Shown one piece after another: positions 23,047 to 31,341 of a stretch of DNA of 64,000 nt. Within the stretch, counting starts at the first letter, position 1, and each line of letters starts with the position of its first letter. Position numbers and translations under genes: made by a program. Under the pieces are notes generated by a model. That model ran no database searches. It saw nothing but the letters and a program-made list of their open reading frames with translations, and was not told where the DNA came from. The DNA is taken from positions 6,273 through 70,272 of the forward strand of contig JACRPS010000031.1 in the NCBI GenBank assembly GCA_016223085.1. The letters run 5' to 3'. This stretch comes from Chloroflexota bacterium (GTDB lineage Bacteria; Chloroflexota; Anaerolineae; Aggregatilineales; Phototrophicaceae).

Positions 23047-24081
23047 ATGCGTAATATTCTGGTGACCGGCGGCGCGGGATTTATCGGCAGCGCCTACGTG
23101 CGGCTGGCAGTAGAGAAGTACCCGTTTTATAACATCGTCGTGTTTGACAAGCTGACTTACGCCGGCAATCTGGACAATCTGCTGCCAGTTAAGGATCGGC
23201 CCAACTATCGCTTTGTACAGGGCGATATTGCCGACCGGGAAGCAGTACGCGGCGCGATTGAGGAATACGGCATTGATACCATCGTCAACTTCGCCGCCGA
23301 AACGCACGTGGACCGCAGCATCCTTGACCCTGACGCCTTTATCATCTCCAACGTGGTCGGCGTGCATATTTTGCTGGAAGCGGCACACCGCCACAAGATC
23401 GAACGTTTTCTGCACGTATCCACCGATGAGGTGTACGGCGATATCGAAGGCAACTATTTCTCGAAGGAAAGTGACCCGTTCGCGCCCAACAGCCCTTACG
23501 CGGCCAGCAAGGCCGGTGGCGACCTGATGGTGCGGGCGTACCACGTCACGCACGGCCTGAACACCGTCATCACGCGCGGCAGCAACACTTTTGGGCCGTA
23601 CCAGTACCCGGAAAAGCTGCTGCCACTGTTTATCACCGAGGCGATGGACGACCGCCCGCTGCCGGTCTATGGCGACGGGATGCAGGTGCGCGACTGGCTG
23701 TACGTGGACGATCACGCTATGGGCGTGGATGCGGTGCTGCACAACGGCGAACCCGGCGAAGCCTACAACGTGGCGGGGGAGAACCTTCAGCACAACATTG
23801 ATGTGATTCGCCGCCTGCTGACGCTGCTCGGCAAGCCGGAATCGCTGCTCAGGTTCGTGCCCGACCGTGAAGGCCACGACCGCCGTTACGCCATGGACTG
23901 CGCCAAGCTGCGGGCGCTCGGCTGGCAGCGCCAGTACACCTTTGACGACGCCCTGGCGCGCACGGTGGACTGGTACAAACAAAATGAATGGTGGTGGCGC
24001 AAGATTAAAACCGGCGAATACCTGGACTATTACCGGCGCCAGTACGCCGCGCGGCTGGCGGCAGCGGGCGTATCGTCGTAA
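23047..24081 (+). CDS. rmlB: dTDP-glucose 4,6-dehydratase
   Basis: Second enzyme of dTDP-deoxysugar synthesis, giving dTDP-4-keto-6-deoxyglucose with bound NAD. It has the Rossmann motif VTGGAGFIGS, the active-site VSTDEVYGDI and the YxxxK pair in SPYAASKAGGD. Also present are RGSNTFGPYQYPEKLLPL and RFVPDREGHDRRYAMD, which are typical of RmlB. The ATG at 23047 follows a purine-rich site (GGAGAGGAAAGCAGGG). The frame continues to an ATG at 23002, which would overlap the HAD gene without its own site. An intrinsic terminator follows. Confidence 0.94.
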   Translation: MRNILVTGGAGFIGSAYVRLAVEKYPFYNIVVFDKLTYAGNLDNLLPVKDRPNYRFVQGDIADREAVRGAIEEYGIDTIVNFAAETHVDRSILDPDAFIISNVVGVHILLEAAHRHKIERFLHVSTDEVYGDIEGNYFSKESDPFAPNSPYAASKAGGDLMVRAYHVTHGLNTVITRGSNTFGPYQYPEKLLPLFITEAMDDRPLPVYGDGMQVRDWLYVDDHAMGVDAVLHNGEPGEAYNVAGENLQHNIDVIRRLLTLLGKPESLLRFVPDREGHDRRYAMDCAKLRALGWQRQYTFDDALARTVDWYKQNEWWWRKIKTGEYLDYYRRQYAARLAAAGVSS

Positions 24082-24095
24082 GACTCGGTTAGGGA

Positions 24096-24122
24096 GTAGG
24101 GACACGGTATGCCGTGTCCCTC
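24096..24122. repeat. Intergenic palindrome, GTAGGG family
   Basis: AGGGACACGG and CCGTGTCCCT are separated by a short centre; the right end has TC instead of TAC. It lies 15 bases after the rmlB stop codon, before the terminator. Confidence 0.82.
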
Positions 24123-24159
24123 AAAATCTTTCACCCTCACTGTTAAATCCACTACTGCA

Positions 24160-24206
24160 CCTCACCCAATGGACAGGAAAACCTGTTGGGTGAGGTTTTG
24201 TTTTTG
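24160..24206 (+). terminator. Strong rho-independent terminator after rmlB
   Basis: CCTCACCCAA pairs with TTGGGTGAGG (10 bp), with an inner CAGG-AAAA-CCTG extension, and is followed by TTTTGTTTTT. This closes the rmlA-HAD-rmlB unit. Confidence 0.93.
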
Positions 24207-24325
24207 GCAAGAGTGTATAAAGGCGCCGGGGCTTTTTTGTGTCTTTTCTACACTCGCAAGCGGGGATCACGCGGACTATACTTCCGCCGTTTGTAATCTC
24301 TGTAATCAAAGGTTGAAGTGACGCC

Positions 24326-25747
24326 ATGACCCTGCGCGACTTTCTCGAAATCCCCTACGACCAACTCGAAGAAATGAACCTGGCAATCAAGGCGCAGCGG
24401 TTGCAGCGCACGCCGGCGGACCAGATGCGCGAGGAGCGCATCCGCTATCTGGCAGACGAGAAACGCATCAAGGCGGTGACGGTGTGTTTCTCCGATCTGG
24501 AAGGCCGCCTGCACATGCTGGATTATGATAAGAAGTTCCTCATCAAGTCGCCTGACAATCTGACATTTGATGGCTCATCCGTGCGTGGTTTTTCGCAGCA
24601 GTCGGAGTCCGATCTGCGCCTGAAGATTGACTGGGCGGCTTTCTACTGGCTGCCGGCAGATATCTTTGGGGCGGGCAAGGTGCTGGTATTTGGTGAAGTA
24701 TGTAATGCGGACGGCACACCCTATGCCGCCGATATGCGCGCCCTGTTGAAAGCGTATACCACCGCGCTCTACGAACGGGAAGGCGCCACCTGCAACGCCG
24801 CGACTGAGATCGAAGGGTTTCTGTTTAAGGGGCAGTACGCGGAACAGCGTTTTGTTGAGACACGCCAGATCGAAGTCGCCAGCGGCGGCGGTTATTACCA
24901 CACGTTGCCCGGTGATACGCTGCGCCTGTTTATTGACACGGCAGCCGAAGCCCAGCGCGCGTTGGGCTTCGAGAACGAGAAAGACCATCCGGAGGTGGCG
25001 CCGTCGCAGTTCGAGATGAACTTCTCCTACACGGAGGCCAGCATTGCCGCCGACCAGATCACGCTGTACAAGCTGGTCTGCCGCCAGGTGGCGCGCCTGC
25101 AGGATATGACCGCCAGCTTCCTGCCGAAGCCGATCACCGGCGTGAACGGCAGCGGGATGCACACCAATCTGTCGGTTTCGCACAACGGCACAAATGCGTT
25201 TTATGATACTAACGGGCGAGAAAAGCTGTCACCGATGGCGTGGGATTTTGTCCACCGCATCCTCTACAGCGCGAAGGATTTGTGCCTGATTCTGAATTCC
25301 AGTGTCAATGCTTACCGCCGCCTCGACCCGCACTACGAAGCGCCCAATCAAATCCGCGCCTCGCCGATTGATCGCGGTTCGATGGTGCGCATTCCGCTGG
25401 GCAATTCCAAATCGGCGCGGGTTGAAGTGCGCTCGATTGCGCCGGATGCCAATCCTTACCTGACCATTTATGCCTTGCTGAAGACCGGCCTCGAAGGTCC
25501 GCTGCCTGCTGGCTATCAACCGCCGGACGATCAATTCCTGTTCGACAACATTTATGATGCCATTGACTGCTTCCAGAGCAGCAGCGTGATTGAAGGGTTG
25601 GTTGGGGCAGAAACGCAGGGCAAATTTGCTCAGTTGAAGCTGGCCTCGGCTGACCGCTGCCCGCGCCTGCTCGGCCATGTGATTAAGCGGTCGGAAATCC
25701 AGTTCCACCACGAGGTCACGAATCAGGAGTTGTGGAACCAGTTCTGA
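24326..25747 (+). CDS. Glutamine synthetase family protein (type I-like)
   Basis: A 473-residue enzyme of the type I glutamine synthetase fold. The beta-grasp N-domain has LTFDGSSVRGFSQQSESDL. The catalytic part has TEIEGFLF (metal Glu pair), VAPSQFEMNF, the ammonia/glutamate site GVNGSGMHTNLS, and RGSMVRIPLG in place of the usual NRSAxxRIP. It would ligate ammonia to glutamate using ATP, though the changed arginine motif leaves room for a related gamma-glutamyl ligase. The adenylylation tyrosine region of enteric GlnA is not evident. Upstream is a direct repeat TGTAATC (24292 and 24301), possibly an operator. It stands alone between polysaccharide and peptidase genes. Confidence 0.84.
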   Translation: MTLRDFLEIPYDQLEEMNLAIKAQRLQRTPADQMREERIRYLADEKRIKAVTVCFSDLEGRLHMLDYDKKFLIKSPDNLTFDGSSVRGFSQQSESDLRLKIDWAAFYWLPADIFGAGKVLVFGEVCNADGTPYAADMRALLKAYTTALYEREGATCNAATEIEGFLFKGQYAEQRFVETRQIEVASGGGYYHTLPGDTLRLFIDTAAEAQRALGFENEKDHPEVAPSQFEMNFSYTEASIAADQITLYKLVCRQVARLQDMTASFLPKPITGVNGSGMHTNLSVSHNGTNAFYDTNGREKLSPMAWDFVHRILYSAKDLCLILNSSVNAYRRLDPHYEAPNQIRASPIDRGSMVRIPLGNSKSARVEVRSIAPDANPYLTIYALLKTGLEGPLPAGYQPPDDQFLFDNIYDAIDCFQSSSVIEGLVGAETQGKFAQLKLASADRCPRLLGHVIKRSEIQFHHEVTNQELWNQF

Positions 25748-25751
25748 GCAA

Positions 25752-25780
25752 GTAGGGGAGGGTCTTAGACCCTCCCCTAC
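25752..25780. repeat. Intergenic palindrome, GTAGGG family
   Basis: GTAGGGGAGGGTCT and AGACCCTCCCCTAC surround one base. It starts 5 bases after the glutamine synthetase-family stop codon and lies 11 bases from the convergent peptidase stop. The GAGGGT/ACCCTC pairs differ from other copies by compensated changes. Confidence 0.9.
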
Positions 25781-25791
25781 GATTCTGCGTT

Positions 25792-27003
25792 CTACTCTGC
25801 GGCTGGTCGTATCCAGTCCAGCGGTTTGTCCTGCAGTGCGGTCACGATGTCCATCACAAGCGACACCGCTTCCGCCAGTTTTTCCCCGCTGACCCAGTCA
25901 ATTGTATCTTCCGGCGTGTGATACAGCGGACTCCAGGGCGTCGAACTGACCGCCAGACTCGGCACGCCCCGCCAGGCGAAGGTGGAATGGTTGCTCTGCG
26001 GCCAGGGTTCAACCCACGTCACACCAGGGTAGTGGTTCACCTTGCTGTCAACCAGCCTCTGGAACGGCTCGGAGTGCGCCGCGATCATGATCGAGGTAGC
26101 GCCCAGCCGGTAGCCCACGCCGTCGAAGTTGATTGCCGTCAAGATCGTGCCCATCTGGTCGCCGCAGCAGCGCATGTATTCCCGGTCATCATTGCCCAGG
26201 TATTCCTCGTCGGCGAAGGCGACCAGTTCCAGCCCCAGCGGCAGCGACTGCCGCCCCAACAGCCCGGCCAGTGCCAGCAGCGCCGCCACGCCGGAAGCGT
26301 TATCCCACGCGGCGGGCGTTTCGATCTTGGAATCGAAATGCGCGCACAGGACGATTCGTTCCGGCTTTGCGCCTGCTTTCCTGCCGATGACGTGGAACGA
26401 ACGGCTGTCCTCGCGGTGCGTGTCCAGCCGCAGATGAACCGGCGCGCCGGCGCGGTCGAGCAGCCGCAGTCCCACCGGCGCGGGGACGGTTGCCGATGGG
26501 ATGGTCAAATCCTTGTCTTCAATCAGCCGTTCCAGCCCGACCGGGCGCTGGTTCACCATGATCACTGCCGCCGGCTGTTTGGCTTCCAGCAGCGCGTTGA
26601 TTTTCTGATCGCGTTCGACGGTGTAGAGCGTCCAGTTGGTCGGCGTCAGTGGAGCCTGCGCCAGTTCGCCGTACAGCACGGCGATTTTACCGCTCAGGTC
26701 GGCGGCTTCCAGTTCCGCCAGGGTGCAGACGGATATGGTCGGCGCGGTTACGTCGCAGGGCAGCGACCAGGCATTCGCACCCGCGGTCAGCCGTTCACCG
26801 TCCAGTTCAAGCACGGTTTTCGTGTGGGTCCAGTCCGGGCAATCAAACGGTAGCTGCTCGACCGCCAGTCCCGCCTCGCGGAACACTGACGCGATGTAAT
26901 CTCCGGCGGCGCGGTTGGCGCGTGAACCAACCGGGCGCGACCCGATGTTTACGGCGAGATGATGCAGATGGCGGACGAGTTCGGTTTCCAGGGTAGCGAT
27001 CAC
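25792..27003 (-). CDS. M28-family metallopeptidase (aminopeptidase-like)
   Basis: A 403-residue zinc aminopeptidase. After an N-terminal insert region resembling a PA domain, the M28 catalytic block reads VLCAHFDSKIETPAAWDNASGVAALL (metal His and Asp), VAFADEEYLG (catalytic Glu pair) and a later His in PLYHTPEDTIDWVSGEKL. No signal peptide is seen, which is unusual because many M28 enzymes are exported. The GTG at 27003 is chosen because AAAGGA lies 8 bases upstream; the frame is open another 47 codons into the preceding gap. It is the third gene of a minus-strand unit with the twin-MerR and M1 peptidase genes. Confidence 0.86.
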   Translation of the reverse strand: MIATLETELVRHLHHLAVNIGSRPVGSRANRAAGDYIASVFREAGLAVEQLPFDCPDWTHTKTVLELDGERLTAGANAWSLPCDVTAPTISVCTLAELEAADLSGKIAVLYGELAQAPLTPTNWTLYTVERDQKINALLEAKQPAAVIMVNQRPVGLERLIEDKDLTIPSATVPAPVGLRLLDRAGAPVHLRLDTHREDSRSFHVIGRKAGAKPERIVLCAHFDSKIETPAAWDNASGVAALLALAGLLGRQSLPLGLELVAFADEEYLGNDDREYMRCCGDQMGTILTAINFDGVGYRLGATSIMIAAHSEPFQRLVDSKVNHYPGVTWVEPWPQSNHSTFAWRGVPSLAVSSTPWSPLYHTPEDTIDWVSGEKLAEAVSLVMDIVTALQDKPLDWIRPAAE

Positions 27004-27080
27004 GGTGGTTGTCCTTTCGTGATTGGATACTCCATTTTCTATCGTACAACCCTGGTGTGCTAATGGAGGGTTTGCGGCGA

Positions 27081-27845
27081 TTACGCGCCCGGCTGCGCCA
27101 TCATCGTCTGAATCAGGGTGATTATTTCTTCTGCGCTGTAGCACATCTCCGCCAGCGTGGTCAGCCAGCGGTCGGTAACGTACAGCGCGTCGGCTTCGTC
27201 GGGGGCTGGTGTATCCAGCACCTCCCGCAGGTTAGCCGGTTGGCCGGAGTCCAGCGCCCGCAGCATTCGCAGAATGGACATAGTGCTGTAACGGGCACGC
27301 CCCAGCGTGCGGATGACACGCAGGCGGCTGATCTCGCGGCTGCCGTAGGCGCGGTAGCCGTCGCCCGGCGTGCGCGGCACGTCGAGCAGGCCGTTGCGCT
27401 CCCAGTTGCGCAGCATGTCAATCGTTACGTTCAGGTGTTTGGCCGCCTCGCCAATCCGCAGCGGACGCGGGAGGTTCTCACTGCCGCCGCCCTGCGCCCA
27501 GTTTTCCAGCACGCGCACGGCGGCTTCGGCCTGTGCCTGTTCGCTGGCGATTAGCGCCTGGAGCGAGTAAGCCGCATCCAGCGCGGCGGGCAGGTCGTTC
27601 CCGGCGGCCAAGTGTACCACCGCCAGCGTCGTCCGCCGGATGGGCCCGCCGGCCCAGGTACAGCGCATGGCCGTGCGCGCCAGCCGCATCTGGAGGAGGT
27701 GGCGCTGCGTGTACTGGCGGTAGCCGTTCGGCGCGCGAGGAATGGGCGGCAGCAGCCCCCATGCCTCGTACAGGCGCACGGTGTTGGGATGCACGCCGAC
27801 CGCCCGCGCCACGTCGCTGGTGCGTAACCACTGCCGCCGCGTCAT
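27081..27845 (-). CDS. Regulator with two MerR-type DNA-binding domains
   Basis: A 254-residue protein with two MerR helix-turn-helix regions. The first, at about 7-75, reads LRTSDVARAVGVHPNTVRLYEAWGL and then NGYRQYTQRHLLQM. The second, at about 128-200, reads LRIGEAAKHLNVTIDMLRNWERNGL and then DGYRAYGSREISRL. Ordinary MerR proteins have one such domain and dimerise; this one could bind an operator as a monomer with two heads. The C-terminus has no recognised ligand domain or metal-binding cysteine pair. Its start overlaps the M1 peptidase stop (TGATG), so the two are translationally coupled. It may regulate the flanking peptidase genes. Confidence 0.85.
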   Translation of the reverse strand: MTRRQWLRTSDVARAVGVHPNTVRLYEAWGLLPPIPRAPNGYRQYTQRHLLQMRLARTAMRCTWAGGPIRRTTLAVVHLAAGNDLPAALDAAYSLQALIASEQAQAEAAVRVLENWAQGGGSENLPRPLRIGEAAKHLNVTIDMLRNWERNGLLDVPRTPGDGYRAYGSREISRLRVIRTLGRARYSTMSILRMLRALDSGQPANLREVLDTPAPDEADALYVTDRWLTTLAEMCYSAEEIITLIQTMMAQPGA

Positions 27846-29275
27846 CAGTCTGACAGCATCGGCTTAAGATTCATTTCCGGCACGGCTGGCACGGTGTCGG
27901 CGTACAGCCAGGCATTAAATAACTCGTCAAGCGGCTCGCCGCTGATTTCCTCGGCCACGCCGATAAAATCGTCGGTAGTGGCGTTACCATATTTGAAGCG
28001 GTCGTAATACGTCCGCAGGATGTCGAAGAAGGGGTCATCCCCGACGCGCAGGCGCAGCGCGTGCAGCACCCACGCGCCGCGAATGTACACCCCGCCGTTA
28101 AACAGGTCGGTTTTAGGCGGGTCGCCGGGCGCGATAAAACGCGGGCCAAACACCGGATTCGCCAGCGCCAGATAGGTGTCGCGCATGTAGTTATCCAGCG
28201 CTTCCCGACCGTACTTGTCTTCAAACCACAACGCGGAAGCATAGGTCGCAAAACCTTCGTTCAGCCAGATATCCTTCCACTCCGCCAGGCTGACGCTGTT
28301 GCCGAACCACTGGTGTGCCAGTTCGTGCGCGATCACGTCCTCCGAACCGCGCCCGCCCAGCGCGGCGTTGCGCCCGAACAGGGACAGCGTCTGGGTTTCC
28401 AAGGCAAAACCCAGGTTGCGGTTGGCGACCACCACGCCGTAAGCCTCGAACGGGTAGGGGCCAAACGTCTCGCTGAAAAAGTCAACCATTTTCGGCGTCG
28501 GACTGAAGGTGATGATGCTTTGCTGGAAGATTTCCTGCGGGAAGTAATTGCGTATCGGCACGCCAGCTTCCGTCTGGTTTTTCTCCACCATAAAGTCACC
28601 GATGTTGACTGTCACCAGATAGCTGGCAAGTGGATAGGTTGTTTCCCAGGTATAGGTCACGCTGTCGCCGTCCTCAGTGGTGTTGGTCAGCAGGCCGTTG
28701 GCGGCGACGAGGTAAGGCTGCGGCACGGTAATCACAAACGTGTAGGTCGCTTTGTCCAGCGGGTGATCGTTCACGGGATACCAGAAGGCGGAGCCGTTCG
28801 GTTCGCTGGCGACATACACGCCGTCGTCGTAGCGCGTCCAGCCGCGCGCGAAGGTGTCGTAAAAATCCTGCACGCCCTTACCCGGCACGCCGCTGTAAGT
28901 TACGCTGGTGCTGAATGCTTCGCTGTTTGCCAGCGCCTCGGCAGGCGTGACAGTCAGTTCGCGCCCGTCCCGGCTGAAGGATGCCGTTTCGCCGTTCACG
29001 GTGACGGCGTCAATGTCAAAGCCGAGGAAATCGAGATTGAAGGCGCTCAGATCGTGTGCGGCAGTGGCATCCATCGTCACCGTGCCGGACAGGGTATTGG
29101 TATCATCATCCCACGTTAAATCAAGCGTATAGTGCTGCGCGTCATAACCGCTGTTGCCAAGCTGCGGGAAATAATCGTCGCCCAGCCCCGGCGCGCCCGG
29201 TTGCGCGTCGTCCTGCGCGTAAACCACGCCGACGCCGATCAGCAGCGCGGCGATCATCATCCAGAATCGTCGCAT
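27845..29275 (-). CDS. Exported M1-family metallopeptidase
   Basis: A 476-residue zinc peptidase with a signal peptide (MRRFWMMIAALLIGVGVVYA then QDDAQ). The N-terminal beta domain of the M1 family covers about 35-225. The catalytic site is HELAHQ (317-322), followed by the third zinc ligand Glu340 in WLNEGFATYAS. The exopeptidase motif, usually GxMEN, is represented by NLGFALETQTLSLF, so N-terminal recognition may be altered. It lacks the long C-terminal domain of PepN, as many bacterial M1 enzymes do. It would degrade peptides outside the cytoplasmic membrane. The ATG at 29275 has GGGAGA close upstream; the open frame upstream of it is not used. Confidence 0.89.
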   Translation of the reverse strand: MRRFWMMIAALLIGVGVVYAQDDAQPGAPGLGDDYFPQLGNSGYDAQHYTLDLTWDDDTNTLSGTVTMDATAAHDLSAFNLDFLGFDIDAVTVNGETASFSRDGRELTVTPAEALANSEAFSTSVTYSGVPGKGVQDFYDTFARGWTRYDDGVYVASEPNGSAFWYPVNDHPLDKATYTFVITVPQPYLVAANGLLTNTTEDGDSVTYTWETTYPLASYLVTVNIGDFMVEKNQTEAGVPIRNYFPQEIFQQSIITFSPTPKMVDFFSETFGPYPFEAYGVVVANRNLGFALETQTLSLFGRNAALGGRGSEDVIAHELAHQWFGNSVSLAEWKDIWLNEGFATYASALWFEDKYGREALDNYMRDTYLALANPVFGPRFIAPGDPPKTDLFNGGVYIRGAWVLHALRLRVGDDPFFDILRTYYDRFKYGNATTDDFIGVAEEISGEPLDELFNAWLYADTVPAVPEMNLKPMLSD

Positions 29276-29590
29276 GAGAGTCTCCCTTGTTGTGTCTCCC
29301 CCTAATAATACTCCGCAGCCTGTCGGAAGGTTATAAACGCTCATCTGGAGGGCGCTTTCCCGGCGGCAGACCGGCGTTCCCCTTCCAATCCAAGCTTCAT
29401 CGGCTACAATGCAGACGGGTGGAGCAGAGTAGGGACACGGCGCGCCGTGTCCCTCATGATATTTGACGATCAAGATCGGTAGTGGAAGGGCGCACCGCCG
29501 TGCGCCCCTGTAAAAAAACCGTTACCGATGTTAAACGTCAAAGACCACCAGGCGATTTTCAGGTAGAGGATGGATTGAGGATAAAATGCG
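29276..29590. other. Divergent intergenic region with two palindromes
   Basis: This 315-base gap holds no gene. It contains a GTAGGG-family palindrome at 29429-29455, with arms GTAGGGACACGGCG/CGCCGTGTCCCT and the right end CA rather than AC. A second hairpin GGGCGCAC/GTGCGCCC lies at 29488-29507, followed by CTGTAAAAAAACC. A TACAAT (29405-29410) is a weak candidate -10 box for the plus-strand gene. Confidence 0.8.
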
Positions 29591-30337
29591 ATGCGCGTTC
29601 AACGAGCTTCCCGCCGCAATCCCTGGCCGATGCTGGGTTGCGGCTGCGCCGGAATTGGCATTGGCGTTGTGCTGATGCTGGGTATCGGCCTGCTTCTGCT
29701 GCTGCCGGCGCTGCCGGGGCTGGCGGCGCGGGTGGCCGGGCTGACACCAAAAGGAGACACGCAGGCGGTGTTCGCCAGCGTCCAGCAGCTGCCCACGCCG
29801 GAAATCCGGGTGCAGAATCCGGTCGCGCCGCCGGATGCGGTGCTGGACATCAACCAGCCGAACGTCGGGCCGCTGCCCGCCAGCGAAAATTATTACAGCG
29901 TCGCCACTGGCGTTACGAATACTGGCGCGCCGGCGGCTACCGTCACGTTCACTGAGGCGAATCTCATGGAATTGTGCGTCCAGCGGACGACGGTATGCTC
30001 GAACACCAACGACCAGTTCCGCAATGTGCGGATTGATCTGCGCCCCGGTGGCGTGGTGATCTACGCCGACGTGCAGCTACCGGATTTCCCGGTGCAGCAG
30101 ACGGTTGGAATCGCGCTGCGGCTGGACAGCAGTGGGCGGCAGTTTGAGGTGGCCGGCGTGGACATCGGCGGACAGTTGTTTGACCTGCCGCCGGGAACGC
30201 TGGGGGACCAGGTGGCGCAGATTGCGGCCAACGGTAACGCGCTGCTCCAGCAGATGGAACTGGAAGCGGGCGGCGGCCAGTACCGGCTGTCCCAGGTCTA
30301 CATTGACGATACGACGGCCACGCTGGTGTTGCAGTAA
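29591..30337 (+). CDS. Membrane-anchored protein of unknown function
   Basis: A 248-residue protein with an N-terminal positively charged stretch and one membrane helix (about 13-45, GIGIGVVLMLGIGLLLLLPA). A long extracytoplasmic region of predicted beta character follows. A motif NLMELCVQRTTVCSNTNDQFRNVRID contains two cysteines that might form a disulfide. The C-terminal region DTTATLVLQ resembles the end of a lipid- or ligand-binding beta barrel, but no family is recognised. The next gene, rmlD, begins 45 bases later on the same strand. Confidence 0.6.
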   Translation: MRVQRASRRNPWPMLGCGCAGIGIGVVLMLGIGLLLLLPALPGLAARVAGLTPKGDTQAVFASVQQLPTPEIRVQNPVAPPDAVLDINQPNVGPLPASENYYSVATGVTNTGAPAATVTFTEANLMELCVQRTTVCSNTNDQFRNVRIDLRPGGVVIYADVQLPDFPVQQTVGIALRLDSSGRQFEVAGVDIGGQLFDLPPGTLGDQVAQIAANGNALLQQMELEAGGGQYRLSQVYIDDTTATLVLQ

Positions 30338-30382
30338 ACGTGGGCGCGGTCTATCATCGTGGCATACACAGGGGGAGCAGCG

Positions 30383-31252
30383 ATGCGCATAATCGTCACG
30401 GGCGCGGCGGGCCGTCTGGGTGGGTGGCTGCTGCAGGTGTTAAAAAAACGCGGGCACGACGTAACCGGCCTGGATGTGGTGAAGGCCGAGCGCGTGTATC
30501 AGGTGGACATCACCGACTACGACGCGGCGCATAAGTTTGTTTACGCCAACCGGCCCGAGGTGGTGATTCACCCGGCGGCCTGGACGGACGTGGATGGCTG
30601 CGCCCGCGACCCGGAACAGGCGATCATCGTCAACGGCTTCGGCGCGCAGCACATGGCGCTGGCAGCGGCAGCGGTTAACGCAGCAGTGCTGTACGTCAGC
30701 AGCAACGAGGTGTTTGATGGCACCAGCACCCGCCCATATTACGAATATGACATAACCCATCCGGTCAATCCTTACGGTTACAGCAAATGGGTGGGTGAGC
30801 GCGCCGTGATGAGCCTGAATCCCCGGCATTACATCGTTCGTACTGCCTGGCTATTCGCGCATGGCGGCAAAAACTTTATTCAGGCGGTATTGAGCGCGGC
30901 GCAGGCTGGCAAGCCGCTGCGGGTTGTCACCAACGAGGTCGCCAATCCAACCTATAACGATGATCTGGCGGACGCGATTGCCGCGCTGATCGAAACCGGG
31001 CGCTTTGGCCTTTACCATTTTGTCAACGAGGGCGCCTGTTCGCGCATCCAGTTCGCACGCTATTTTCTGGACAGGGCCGGTTTTGCGGATACGCCGATCA
31101 CGCCGATTACTACGCAGGAGTGGCCACGCGCGTCCACGCCGCCGACCTATGCCGCGCTGTGCAATCTGGCCGGGCGGCACATCGGCATCACGCTGCGCCC
31201 CTGGCAGGAAGCGGTGGAGGCGTTCCTGGCGAAGGAAGGTTTGTTGAAGTAA
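30383..31252 (+). CDS. rmlD: dTDP-4-dehydrorhamnose reductase-like protein
   Basis: A 289-residue SDR-extended reductase. The Rossmann start is IIVTGAAGRLGGWLL, then PEVVIHPAAWTDVDGCARDPEQA, the typical RmlD stretch with the W-T-x-V-D motif. The active site is VSSNEVFDG and the YxxxK pair is in NPYGYSKWVGER. It would reduce dTDP-4-keto-rhamnose to dTDP-rhamnose using NADPH. The ATG at 30383 follows a GGGGGAG site; an in-frame ATG at 30359 is less likely. It lies 6 kb from rmlB, separated by the GS-like and peptidase genes. Confidence 0.88.
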   Translation: MRIIVTGAAGRLGGWLLQVLKKRGHDVTGLDVVKAERVYQVDITDYDAAHKFVYANRPEVVIHPAAWTDVDGCARDPEQAIIVNGFGAQHMALAAAAVNAAVLYVSSNEVFDGTSTRPYYEYDITHPVNPYGYSKWVGERAVMSLNPRHYIVRTAWLFAHGGKNFIQAVLSAAQAGKPLRVVTNEVANPTYNDDLADAIAALIETGRFGLYHFVNEGACSRIQFARYFLDRAGFADTPITPITTQEWPRASTPPTYAALCNLAGRHIGITLRPWQEAVEAFLAKEGLLK

Positions 31253-31280
31253 CGGGGGATGAGGTATGAGTAAACTCATG

Positions 31281-31340
31281 CCTCGCCCTTCGTCCCTCAT
31301 CCCTCATGACCAACTCAGCACTCCGCACTCCGTACTCAGC
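31281..31340. repeat. Two heptamer arrays upstream of a glycosyltransferase
   Basis: 31281-31308 reads CCTCGCC-CTTCGTC-CCTCATC-CCTCATG. 31313-31340 reads ACTCAGC-ACTCCGC-ACTCCGT-ACTCAGC. Each array is four 7-bp units, 28 bp. Upstream, GGGATGA-GGTATGA (31256-31269) is an inverted partner of the CCTCAT units. The second array ends one base before the glycosyltransferase start codon, which leaves no normal ribosome binding site. Confidence 0.85.
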
Positions 31341-31341
31341 A

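Noticed and set aside
22795-24105. 436-codon open frame on the minus strand over rmlB
   Set aside because: It is antisense to a clear rmlB with full motifs, and its composition is His/Arg/Val-rich as expected for a shadow frame.
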